DNA of 64,000 bases from the NCBI GenBank assembly GCA_037043015.1, contig CM073327.1:5996727-6060726 (forward strand), given 5' to 3'. Below the pieces are notes generated by a model. It was given only the letters and a program-made list of their open reading frames with translations. It was not told where the DNA came from and made no database searches. The DNA comes from Bryum argenteum. Its lineage: Eukaryota; Streptophyta; Bryopsida; Bryales; Bryaceae. Shown piece after piece: positions 32,590-44,202 of this stretch; positions within the stretch are counted from its first letter, which is position 1, and the number at the start of each line of letters is the position of its first letter. A program made the translations under genes and the position numbers.

Positions 32590-32766
32590 TAAAATATTGA
32601 AGAGCTGGCTCTATACAAGCAATCAGGAACTGCTAGAATCAGAGGTACATCCACATTCAGAAATGAGTAAACTCGGATATTCCTATCCGTGCTCAAAACG
32701 AATCTGATTTCCTACTGGCTCTTTGACACTGAGAGTGTCTACCGGCTAGAACTACAGAACTACATG

Positions 32767-32896
32767 CACTACTAGAAAAGAGGGGGGTAAGTAATGTGAC
32801 AAACATTGCTTTTTGTGCAAACATTGCTTACTTGGGCAATGTTTGAACAAAACGCAATGTTTCTCACATTGCTTACCCCCCTCTTTTCTAGTAGTG
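32767..32896. mobile_element. 130-bp CACTA-type MITE with ATG target duplication
   Basis: The ends are perfect inverted repeats beginning CACTACTAGAAAAGAGGGGG on the left and ending in the complement on the right; the inversion continues inward for about 40 bp. CACTAC(T/A)AGAAAA is the terminal signature of plant En/Spm (CACTA) transposons. A 3-bp duplication ATG flanks it (32764-32766 and 32897-32899), the size expected for that superfamily. It has no coding capacity. Confidence 0.92.
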
Positions 32897-34507
32897 ATGC
32901 TGTATAGAAACCAGTTCAACACAAAAAAAGAAGCAAAGAAGAACGATCGGGAAGGCAAGAAACAAAAAGTACACAAGCGAGTGCATCAAGAGAAACATGA
33001 ATGTTTGGTGATGAGCGTCATGTGGTGCGATCCGTACCTGGAGGAGGATCATGCTCAAACTGAACCTGGATATCTGCTTTTTGTTCAGTTTCAGAGATTC
33101 TAAGACTATTTACAACAACACAAAGCTACAGAACTTCACGATCATATGCATTGAAAGTTACAAGCGCAAGAAGCAAATTTTGATGAATGGGAAGGCAAGA
33201 AACAGATGTGAAAGTACTCGCGCGAGCGAGCACTAGAAGAGCAACACAGATAGTTTGATAATGAGCGATGATCTGTACCTAGAAAGATCGTGCTCAAAAA
33301 GAACCTAGACTCCTGCTCTTGGCTAGTGTTATTTGATTCTAGGAGTGTAGAAAAACTTGAAGCTACAACATCATATAATGACTCGAATCCACATTAATCC
33401 AATCAAGAAGCGTCGGGAAGAAAGAAAAATTCACTGGAAACAAAAGAAGTAAATAAGTGAGGGCCACGGCACGATCTGACCCGTGACGAAGAATCGTGCT
33501 CAAAAATGAAGCAAAACATATGAGGGAAGCGGGCACACCGACAGGGGCCATCACGGCGCCCTGCCCACCAGGTCGGGATGGACCCGCCTGGCCCGCGCAT
33601 TGCGGCTGCGTCAAAGGCTACCCTACACATGCATTCACTCATGCACCATTTGGGGGCGTGTCCGGAGAGAGTTGTTTCACCGATCGCCATCGCCATCGCC
33701 GACCTGCTCCTTCTTTCCAGTTGCTTTGCTCGGCAGGTAATCGTGTCCTGGCTCTGGGACGGGGTCGCCTCTGAAATCTATCAAATCTCGAATCTACGAT
33801 CACTTTCCGTAAGAACAGTTGGTGGACTGGAATTGTGACTGTAGTTTGAAAGCGAATGAGGTACATGCACCATGGCCAATCATTTGAATGTGTTGGGGTC
33901 AGAAGGGGAGAATTCATATTAAGATAGGGGAGAGAATGAGAGATAGGAAAGACAATACTATAGAACTTTTTGGAGAGTTGTGATTGAACTAATTTAGAAT
34001 AAAGGTCTCATCTGAAAAGTTAATCCTCACTTGGTGATGAAGAGATTCTTAACCCCAAGAGTTTCAAGAAAGTCAAAATGGAGATGGCTTATTGGGTTAT
34101 TCATAGGAACAAAAACTCAACCAACTTTGACCAATGTAATTTCCAAATGAAGAAGAATTGAAGGTTCAAATTTGAGCTATGTGTCTCAGATCAAGTTAGC
34201 ATTGAGATCATACAGTTAATTTTAGAGGTAATTATTAGATTGAGCTTTTTTGAGCGTGAATGAGACAAATGCCAAACTTTTGTAATTTAGGAACTTTTGC
34301 ACCAATGATCTCTAGGGATCAAACAATAAGCAAGAGACATATGGCTAATTTAGGTAATATGAAAACTTTATCACACACATGATATTATTCCACAATAGGA
34401 TCTCTATATTGAATTAAAGGGCATGGTTAGGAATAGGTGCTTCTTACTTGAGTTGCAAGACAATGAAAAGTTTATGCATCTTAAATTGAAAAAATAAAAA
34501 ATAAAAA

Positions 34508-34509
<2 letters not shown>

Positions 34510-34571
<62 letters not shown>
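34510..34571. repeat. (TA)n microsatellite
   Basis: About 31 uninterrupted TA units. Confidence 0.97.
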
Positions 34572-34577
<6 letters not shown>

Positions 34578-36829
34578 AAAGAAGTATTGTTAATTGTATT
34601 CTTCTTCAATGACGAGGATGTAATGTTTGATGCCACATATGCGGTCAAAATTCAATATTTTTTTGGTAATTTAAATTTTATTCTCAATGAATTTCTAAAT
34701 GAAATTTTTGAAAAAACATAAAAATAAACCACATGTGCTTGTGAAATTAATGAGCATTGCTCCTCAAAATAAGACTTCATACGATTTTAGAGATTTTGTC
34801 ATTCAATTTTTGATACAATGGAAGTGGTTTGAAACTGGAGTTTAAGATTCTCTAGAGTAATATATATATATATATAGAAGTACTTTAGATTCTTGTTGCA
34901 TTAAGAATATTTTCACATAGTTGGCTACAAGTGGTTCAGGCTTTATGAGGTTTTATGAAAGGTTTTACATGAACTAAGAATTTGGAAGATTGAGATAATC
35001 ATATCATATGTAAATTCAAGTTATGGTAGATTACTTACTTTGGTCTTCCATAAAGGTAAATAAAATATGGTTTTTATTTTATTTATTGTACCTCAATATA
35101 ATATAGTTCTTCTAATATAATTGAAGGATTTGAATGATGATATGTGCTTAAAAGAGATGAATGATTGACAAGAAATAAAATTCCTCGTTTATAAGGTCCT
35201 CTTTATGCAATACCAATCTCTCTTTGTTTTACTTCATTTTTGATATATATATAGAAAATGAGAACTTTTCGGCTAATGAACAACTAATATTCTTCATTAA
35301 ATTGTGAGATTCTATAGTTATTTCAATAGAAGAATAATTGTGAAAGCATAATCCCATTTTGTGATTGTGCATGAAAGTACTCATAATGACTACAAATTGC
35401 CTTGCAAAGACCAACCTTTTTGTATATTTTTAAGATTCCAAAGTTGTTTAAAGTAAGGATTTAGGTAACAGTTGAATTCATTTCGAGCATTTACGTAAAA
35501 ATTATAGATAATGACCGCAAACTGTCTTTCTTGGATCAACCCTTCCAACAATAGTATTATGTTGTTATTATATTGATTTCTCAGCAACTAAGACAGAGGT
35601 GATCAAGAGCACTTTCCTTGATACACAACAAGTGACATTCTCGTTGAATTGATGATTAAATAAGATATTGTGTTATTATTCTAGAGTTAAGATTTCGTAA
35701 AGAGTAATAATTTTAACTACTTCAAAATTACATGCATGATCACAGTTGTTGAGTACACTATGGGCAAAAGTTAAAATATACGACTATTATGTGCATGTAC
35801 AATGTTTATACATAGCAACTTCTTTCTTATGACATAATACTTATACTGTTCTTGAAGATTCTTTAGAGTGTTGATTTTGGTAAGTTTTTATAGTTAGTAT
35901 TTCATTAACTTTGTCACGTGATATACTCCACTATACTTATGAGATGAGGTCCTATCAAACACACACTTATTACACCTCCAAATGATATACTTCTTAGTGG
36001 AAAGTACCTAATCAAATAAGTGCAAGACTGACAATCTAATAATGTAGGTGATGTTTGAATTGTATATTGGTAGCATGAGATTGAAACTCTTGCATTCATT
36101 AAAAGTAGGATCTTGGCGCAAATAATAGCCTTTTAATGGTGAAAACTACCCCAAATTTTTATTAGGGTCACTAGATCCAAAAATAAACACCTTTCCCTTA
36201 ATGATAGCCATATCTTTATGGCATCTAAAATTGAGCTCAGATTTTCACCAAGAAAACTAAATTCAAATTGGAATTGGAATCCAACCCAACCCAACAACTA
36301 AAGTTGATATCCAACACCAAATAATTAAGAAGTTTAACGTTTCATTATGAGTATGCTCCATTTTTTAGCACTCTCCCTTATAGGTATACGAGGTAGAATG
36401 AGTCATTTTTACCGTCGTGCTGTAAAGAGCCCTCATTTCTTTACAGTGAGTGGTTTCAAGAATTGGAAAGGTTAGGTGAAGGATCTATTTTCTCCCTACC
36501 ACCTTTCATAAATAAAAAAGAGGATATATATTTATTTTTCTTTTGACTTACTATATGTTCAAATGTGACCTCAGAGTAGGTAACAGTCTTCTTTTGGTAG
36601 CCAACAGTGGCTTTGTCATCACTTTCACTTTGAAAAATTGGTTGTAGACTTGTCAATCATAGGTAAAAGAAGGTATAATTGCTTTTCATTCCCGTTTGGT
36701 ACACATAGAATTTTTTGTGCTTTGCGCATTATGTATAGGATATAGGGTGTGTCGTTGTAAAACGTTAGCTTGTGCACAATCATTATGATAGTGTAGATCT
36801 GCATTGTTTAGATTTGCATGAGTTTTTGC

Positions 36830-37090
36830 TTTCAACCCCTAAAGTCAAAATCAACCACATTGTAGTCAATTTGACTTGAGTGAGGCTATTTAGTTATTAA
36901 ATTTAAGTTGTATGAAGTTGCTATTATGGCACATTGAAGAGTTTTCCCATACCTATCCGGAAAGACATTATGTGCTTCAAAAGTCCTTCTACTATAGGAG
37001 ATAGTCATGGTTTGAAAAGACTACTTGGAAGCTACCCAAATCTGCCCATAATCAATTAAATTGTAGAAACTTCAAAAATTCTCCAAAATT
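36830..37090 (+). repeat. Dispersed repeat R2, partial copy 1
   Basis: The block from TTCAACCCCTAAAGTCAAAATC onward (anti-parallel to 58460-58190) includes GAAGTTGC, CCCATACCT, AGTCATGGTTTGAAAA and AATCTGCCCATAATCAATT. It is an old non-coding repeat shared with 42480-43020 and 57760-58460. Confidence 0.6.
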
Positions 37091-37100
37091 TGATAATTTA

Positions 37101-37109
37101 CTTTTTTTT

Positions 37110-37148
<39 letters not shown>
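37101..37148. repeat. Poly-T tract
   Basis: Nearly 50 bases of T interrupted once by AGC. It adjoins repeat R2 copy 1. Confidence 0.95.
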
Positions 37149-37149
<1 letters not shown>

Positions 37150-38119
37150 GTACTTGTAAGCAAGGTTTTAGGGGATGATATTTTTCTCTGGATCTTCAAT
37201 CCAATAAGTCTTCACATGCCATTTTTCTTGTCAAAGAGCGGCCTTTGTATTTGAATTTCAGCCTACCTCCAGGTGAAGATTCAAGCATTTCTTTAGGTCT
37301 TATTAACTGCTTGAGGGTCAAAATTGCATAGAAACTATCCTAACTCACCTAGGCACAAAAATTTGAATAGCTTGAGTTCAAATTTTCTCACATATTTCTA
37401 ATAACATTCTTAAACTCCAACAGCCTTAAATGTTCCAATTTTCTATGAAATACCTCCAATTAAAAAAGTAAGTTGTAAAATTATTTTTGATATGTAACCT
37501 AACTCAAAAGTGATACAACAATATTTTGTGTTACAAGTTTTGTAGTATTTTGCATTATAAGAATCAATGAGGTATACTAGGATAGTAGTATTTAAGTTGA
37601 AACATTATTACTATGTGTGGATTTCAACATTGATATTTTGCTTACCATGGTTGTGAATAGAGCTTATAGATAACTGCATTTGTTTAGTATGATATTCGTG
37701 ACATGAATAATGGTTATAGATAATATCTAGATAGTGTTTCAAATGATGTATCGTAACAAGTTTTATTTATTTTTATTATACTACACAATTCTTACTTCAG
37801 AATTCCACTGCTTTTACATCTCTTGCATAGGTAAACAAATATTTTTATTGCAGAAAAAGGTACATCTACAAGGAGAGGTCCACCTTGCCAAACCAACAAA
37901 CTGAAAATAAATAATTTCTCTTCAAGTAGATGACAAGCACCAATACCTTACACGAATGCTATCTATTCATGTTCTCCACTTGGTATCCTATACCACTGTT
38001 GTTATGTCCTATGGATATACCATCAAGTGTAGGTTGAACAGACACTTTATTCACACCAACCCATAGGAGTCCCCTGTTCTTCTTCTTCTCCACTTAGCTT
38101 GTACTACTATAAAAGCAAT

Positions 38120-40445
38120 TTATCCAAGGACACCGGTAAAAATAGACCCATCTTTTTGGAGAACTTGGTACTTGGCTTTGGTTTCTTCATCAGGCCAAAT
38201 TTGTGTGGGTCGGTTGATAGGCACCCACACACATTCGCCGGACATGTTCTCATTGTCCAATAAGGAGAAGGCAGCTGCACATACCAACAATGAATAAAAA
38301 ATAAAAAATAAAAAACCCCACAAATTTCGCGGTGAAAGAAAATGAATTATTTAAGTATGTATAAGAATATAGGAAGAGAGTTTGCTAAAAATTGAGGAAC
38401 TATGTCATGTGAGAAATAATATCTTTTAAATTTCCATCGTAGGTGATGAACATTTCAAAATCTCGTATTCCATGTAAGCACAAGAAGCCAAAGTGAGGAG
38501 AGATTATTTACCATCTAGAACGCGGTCCATCTTCACAAAGCCTATGTTGTCACGTAGAAAATCTATGAGGTAACTTGGTACATCGTCTAAAAGTGGCGTT
38601 TCCACATACTGCAAGAAATGTGTCATGCATGAATCATCTTATTTAATTCAAATATAATTCATCACATTAACACTTCTTAAAGAGAAGATATACATCAAAA
38701 GCAATGTTAAAAAATAAAAAAATAAATAATAATCTCATACTTACCTCCGCACAAAGACAATTCACCCGAATTCCCATGCCTATATGAGCCAAGGACCTTG
38801 TGAACATGGCTACTCCACCTATACATCGAAAAATGTGTAACATCATCAACAAAAGTAGCCATAGGAAGCAGAATTAACAACTTAAGCGGACCTTGTGAAC
38901 AAGTTGTCAATTTCCACCCTTTGGTGATAGTGTTGGCAATCCTGGTAACACTAAAATGGCATGTCTCAACTTTCTGAACTGCCATTTAGAAACCATGTGA
39001 TATTATAGAATTCAAAGGTGATATTGAATGATATTGCATAAATAAGAGTGATATTACAGAGATTCTTATTATTATTACATAGGCGTAAAAATGCAAGTTG
39101 TGGTGTGACAAAATTATCAATTGGAATAGGGTCATTTTTAATAGGAAGTGGGGGTTTAGTGTACATACTTTTGCTGGCGCTGTAGATGGGCATGTACGGC
39201 GTAGGAATCAAGCTGGACGCCGACCCCAGATTCAGAATCAGACCTCCTTTCCCTTGCATGGCTTGAATCTGCAGATCCACAAATCAGTAAACAAAACATG
39301 CTTGAAACCTCACTTTCATTAAATCAACTGAAAGATGGAGCTAATGATAAGAGTAAGGTACAGAAAGAGGAAAGATTTCTAATCAGAAAGTGAACATAGG
39401 AAGAACTAGTGAAGATTTTGTGATGGAAAACGAAAAGATGGCCGATCAAGAGTAAGGTAAGGAAAGATGATAGATTCCTGATTAGAAAGTGAACTAGTAT
39501 GGAACTCATGTGAGAGTGCCTGGGCTATTACATGGTTGCAGAAATCAATATCACTTCATGTGTCAAAATGGCAGGATCGATTTGAGCAAAGAATGTGAAA
39601 TGGTGAGTAGTACCGCTTTGCTGGTACCGTCGATGACAGCAATGAGATTGACCTCAATCACTTTACGCCAGTCTGCACCGGCGAAGAATGGCTCACCACC
39701 TCCAATACCCGCATTATTGATGCAAATATCAAGTCTTCCGAACACTTCCTGGTGGCGAGCAAACGCGGCTGCAAGCTCCTCTGCATCGATCACTCGCACC
39801 GAAAACACTCAAACTCTGCAATTCCAAAGACCAATTGCTGCAGCGACAATCCCAGAACCACTCCTTTTCCCATTGACTCTGAATGCAATGGGAAACTGAT
39901 CGTTGTGGCAGCAATGACGGGCATAGTTACAAACTGGACCGAATCGAATCTTTCAATCTGGTTTCGGGTTAGAATTCGATGAACATTGAAACTCTGATTA
40001 ATCATGGCTTAAACGTGCCACTGTAACTATGCTGGTGGGGATGAATGCTATGGTAACAAATTTAGAAGCACTGCCACTCGATTCACATCCCTGTAATTCT
40101 CAAGAGACTGATTGTTGTGGCGGCGATTCTGGAGGTACTGGGAGGGATTATTGGGGAATGAGAGGGGGTGTTACCAGTTTTGGTGACATCGCAGTGTATG
40201 TAGATGGCGGAAGGAGAGCTGGGTTTGTAGGAGATGGCAGCGTGCTGCTCTTCTACGAGACGGATGGTTTCCTTGGCTTCGTCATCTTTCAAGTCTAGTA
40301 CTGTCACTTGCACTCCTCGGGCCGCTAGCGCCACTGCTAATGCTCGACCGATCCCGCCGGCTGCTCCCGTAATGAACGCCGCTTGTCCCTTCTCAACCTT
40401 CATCTTTCTAAGCTCTGCAATTGTAGGATAGTAAACCATCAGCAC
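38120..40445 (-). CDS. Short-chain dehydrogenase/reductase (15-PGDH-like, classical SDR)
   Basis: Six exons join in phase: 40445-40175, 39807-39614, 39268-39169, 38818-38745, 38608-38512 and 38274-38120, giving 296 residues. Visible features are the nucleotide-binding TGAAGGIG (26-33), an acidic VLDLKDDE end of the second strand (favouring NAD), CDVT, INNAGIGGGEPF, the catalytic Ser in NLGSASS (about 171-173) and YSASK (Tyr184, Lys188). The C-terminal WVPINRPTQIWPDEE is followed by a short tail. Classical SDRs of this type oxidise secondary alcohols; the substrate is not evident. The start could also be the Met at 40403 (MKVEKGQAAF), which sits right before the fold. The gene has the same orientation as its MATE and HP30-like neighbours but clear spacers separate them. 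Confidence 0.88.
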
Positions 40446-42479
40446 ACTTCCTCATCATAGTCCCCTCAATCTTGCATACGACCCCACGAAGCTTCGACTA
40501 CGCAGACTAGTCATCGAGAAACCTCGATTTCATTAATTCGACTTGTATATGATGTTGCAAAAAACTGGAAAGATGATGAGAAGGGACTAAAAGAATCTGC
40601 AGGCAAACTACTTACACTTCCACGTCAAAATAGAAAGGTTCAGTGAGAGCAGTTTCACGTAAGACTCAAAACTTCAGAACAACTCCACAAGCATTCGCAC
40701 ACTAGATCAGACTTTGATCAATGGCTCCGAGGTTGAGAACATAGTGCAATGTAAACTAGAAAGTGGAATTAGAAACTACCCTAGATTATGTAGCTTACGG
40801 CAAGATACAGTAGCTGTAAAATTGACACACACAAAAAACACATAATCACTTATGGCACATGAGGTTCAGAGCAGCTTAACATTTCAGGCACATACACAGG
40901 CAGTCGTACTAGATACATTCATTCATGAATGTATCTGCTCTAGTATTTTTACTCATTGGATCGTCACTCGATTGAGAAACTGAATCAACTTAGTTGCCTC
41001 AACATCTAGAAAGGGACCAGCAGAGTCGAGGCATGTGACGATTCCTGCAGGGACGAAGCCAGGTAGAAAGCATAATGTACCTGATATTCGAAGCTCGATC
41101 AGCAAGTGCAACTGTAGGTACAGAAAAGCGATTTAGAATCACGTCCGATGCCTGGAATGACGCATTACCTCGTTCTCGTCCGATTTATATACTCTCCGGC
41201 AACTGAGCTGATATAATAATCTAGACTGCCTCGATTGATGCCCAGGAAGTCGTCTGCAGTATGTGTGATCGACCAGGTCAGGAATATGCAGCGATCGATG
41301 AAAATCCGGACGAAAGATACCGTGCAATTCTTGCTGCCTACTCCGGACCCCAACTTGGAGCCCGTCATAAAGAGGGCTCTGTGACGTCGCACGCCGGATC
41401 GCGTTCTGGTATAGGAGTGTTGACAATGGCGGCACTTGGCGTCTGGCTCTGCGGCAGCTTCGCCATGCCTTACCGACCGGCCGCAGTCGCCGCTCTTGTC
41501 TCATCCGCGGCAAGTTGGTGAACCTGTCATTATACATGTGCTTATATAAATTTTGGGTTTACTTCCTGGCCCGGGTTATGACTCATGAGAAGAGCCAGAA
41601 TACAAAATTGGGCAATTGGACAATTTATGAATCCACTTTGATCATCCTTCCTCTTACTTTCACCATGCAAAAAACTTACTTACAGGGTTTACTTCACAAC
41701 AGATTAGGAAATCTGAAATTTAAGCTATTATTGAGCACTCTCCCTTACCTGATACATATTGTGCAAATGTTGAATCTACTTCTATAATAAAATATTGTAC
41801 AGCGATCCTTCCTACCCACCACCGTACCAACTTACCAACCTACAAACCTACCTGCCTTCTTTTATGTTTTTTGGATTATGCACACGGACATACATAAAAA
41901 TATTGAACATAATAATTATGAGGAAATGATATACACGGGATAATTTTATAAAAGTACCGTATAAAGAGCTTTCCCGTCGGGACGACAGGTACATTGCTAG
42001 TTGTAGATAACATTTTATTTACAAGCAAGGAATTTCGCTTGTATACACTTTAATATTTAGCAGGGTCAAAGCTAGCATTCTCCATGATTTCCTGATCAGG
42101 GGCAAAATCAGCATTCTACATGTTTATCTATGGTTTTAAGATCAAGAGTAGCATTCTATGTAAATGTCTAATTAAGATCAAAGAAAAAATCAATATAATA
42201 CGAGTTTTAAAAATATTGTCTAGAATAATGTGACAGAATGAGATAAGATATTCATGTTTGAGATGACATATTAAAATTAGTCGTTGTTGTATGGTAGGAA
42301 CACTTGTTTTTGTCTATTTAAAGAATGCACTATACTTGAAATATCGGAATGAATAGCTTACTATGTGCAGCGATTAGCAAGAAGAAAAGAGTAGGTTTCC
42401 CTATTTTTAGGAGATTTTTGAGCATTTTAAAAAATAATCACAAATTTTAGAAAGTGACCACACTAGGTAAACCCATAAT

Positions 42480-43020
42480 TGGGCATGGGGTACATTACTA
42501 ATTTTAGCTCACATGAAGTTGAAAGCTTTTGCACGTTGAAAATTTGTCCATACCTTTCGAAAAAGTTATAAAAATTCCTCATACTTGAAGAGATTTTCAT
42601 AGTCAAAGTTTGAAAACACTATTTGAAATCTACACAAAATTGCGGTATCTACTCATTCATTCTCATGAATTTGCCCAAAATCAATTTAATCGCAGGAACT
42701 ATAAAACTCACCTAAAAAACAATAATGTAAAGAGCCACCAAAAATGGTTTTTTTTTGGCCCTCAAAAAAGTTAGTTACCCTTCTGACAATATGAGGGAAA
42801 AAGCAATTGAACATTATGATATCACAATTGGTAAGGAATTTGAATATGAGATTTGATATACATACACACATACAAGCTACGTACTAGATCGTATGGTTAC
42901 ACACCTAAAATTTTGTCAAATTTTGAAAACTTGCATCTTGCATCGAAAGTGGGTAGTTTTGCCAATTCTCAGACTTTCCGACACTTTGAGGCCCAATCGA
43001 ACTTAAGGGGTTAAGGTTAC
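42480..43020 (+). repeat. Dispersed repeat R2, copy 2
   Basis: It resembles 57760-58460 in inverted orientation: shared pieces include CAAAGTTTGAAAACACTATTTGAAAT (58275-58250 on the other strand), TGCCCAAAATCAAT, ACCAAAAATGGTTTTTTT and CTTAAGGGGTTAA. A shorter copy is at 36830-37090. No coding sequence is seen. Confidence 0.65.
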
Positions 43021-43129
43021 ACATAGGGCAATCATTATGTTCAAATGAGGAAGAATCTTGCCTGTACGCTTACACGAGAGCGCTTGCTTTTAGGTATTCC
43101 TACCATATACGTAATCTTGACTATGCTTT

Positions 43130-43170
43130 ATGATCCTTTTTTGATATTTCAAATATCAAAAAAGGATCAT
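43130..43170. repeat. Perfect 41-bp palindrome (20-bp arms, 1-base centre)
   Basis: ATGATCCTTTTTTGATATTT is followed by C and its exact reverse complement. As RNA it would fold into a tight hairpin with a U-rich arm; as DNA it may be a transposon fold-back remnant or a transcription end for flanking non-coding RNA. No gene ends next to it. Confidence 0.95.
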
Positions 43171-44202
43171 AGTGTCCTTCAATTGTCCCTGTACCCATAA
43201 CACCTAATTGGCATGTGGCTATAAAAATAAAAGAAAATAACCTGAAAATTTTATTTTTTCAAAAAAAAAATTAAAAAAACTAAAAAAAATCATCCCGGCC
43301 TCCAAAGTCATGAAATCATAAAAGTGGCAGTTTAGGGAGCCGCCCCAAGCGTCAACGGTCGGTATAATTTTATTGCACCAACAAAACAAGGAGTAATGAA
43401 TTGGTCTGCATCAGAAAATCCTGCGGAAGAACCCTATCCTCACCTGACTACTGTAACAAGTGATTAAGCACCTTTGACTTCAGCAGAAGCTCTGAATTTT
43501 TGGTGTGAGGTCTATCCATGAATTAATGAGCTCCTCACCAAGTGGGAGAATATAAAACCTTCGAAAAACTAAAAAATTCAGAACTTCAGACTCACTTACA
43601 TATGGAGCCACTTTGAGAGCCAGAATTCGTCTTATTGCACGTTCAAAGGGCATTTTTGAACGTTATGATTTAGTTAATGTTAAACAGCTTGATAATAAGA
43701 TATAAGTTTACAAGCAACTGTAGCTCTTCTTAGGAAAGAGTCTAGCAATCCTATGCTCCTTGGGTTTGAGTTTTACCACTCCAATATTGACTACAACACG
43801 AAGGGAATGGATGTCGACTCTGGATATCCATTTGCTTCCACCACAGAGTTGAGCCCCAGACATTCCGAACCACGAATAGTATTCAACTCTGGCATAAAAC
43901 TGACAAAATTCTCAGAAAAATAATTGTTCTGTCATTTCATCGATTCGGTGGCAAGCTCCTGTTTGAGAAAATTTGTAGAACTGATTCTCTTAAGATCTTT
44001 TTATGGAAAACTGACATCTTACATCTCTACAATATGTGATTCAAAGAAGTAACAAAATCACAACCCATGAAACAGGGTAATGCATTTCAGCATTACTCGT
44101 CACACCAATCCCAGCTGAATGGCAATGTAAATGTTCAATAAGGTCCAACAGCACAAATTCGCTTAGGTTACAATTTCCTCCCTCTATTCTACATGTTACC
44201 CG

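Larger units (their letters stand above)
32900..38119. other. Long AT-rich intergenic region without a recognised gene
   Basis: A GC-richer patch at 33500-33800 contains open frames on both strands but no family signal. A (TA)n microsatellite lies at 34510-34571 and a shorter one at 34860-34876. A poly-T tract lies at 37101-37148. Positions 36830-37090 are a copy of dispersed repeat R2. Nothing else is assignable. Confidence 0.6.
40446..44202. other. Intergenic region without a recognised gene
   Basis: A GC-rich patch (41160-41530) lies alone in AT-rich DNA; its frames on both strands match nothing I know. Positions 42480-43020 hold dispersed repeat R2 copy 2. A perfect 41-bp palindrome lies at 43130-43170. 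Confidence 0.55.

Noticed and set aside
33496-33838. Open frames around a GC-rich patch upstream of the MATE gene as a transit-peptide exon
   Set aside because: No clear donor in phase with the MATE exons, and the distance would exceed the other introns; unsupported.
41139-41537. GC-rich patch with frames on both strands
   Set aside because: No family signal on either strand. A short minus-strand frame starting MAKLPQSQTP could be a first exon, but nothing in phase follows.
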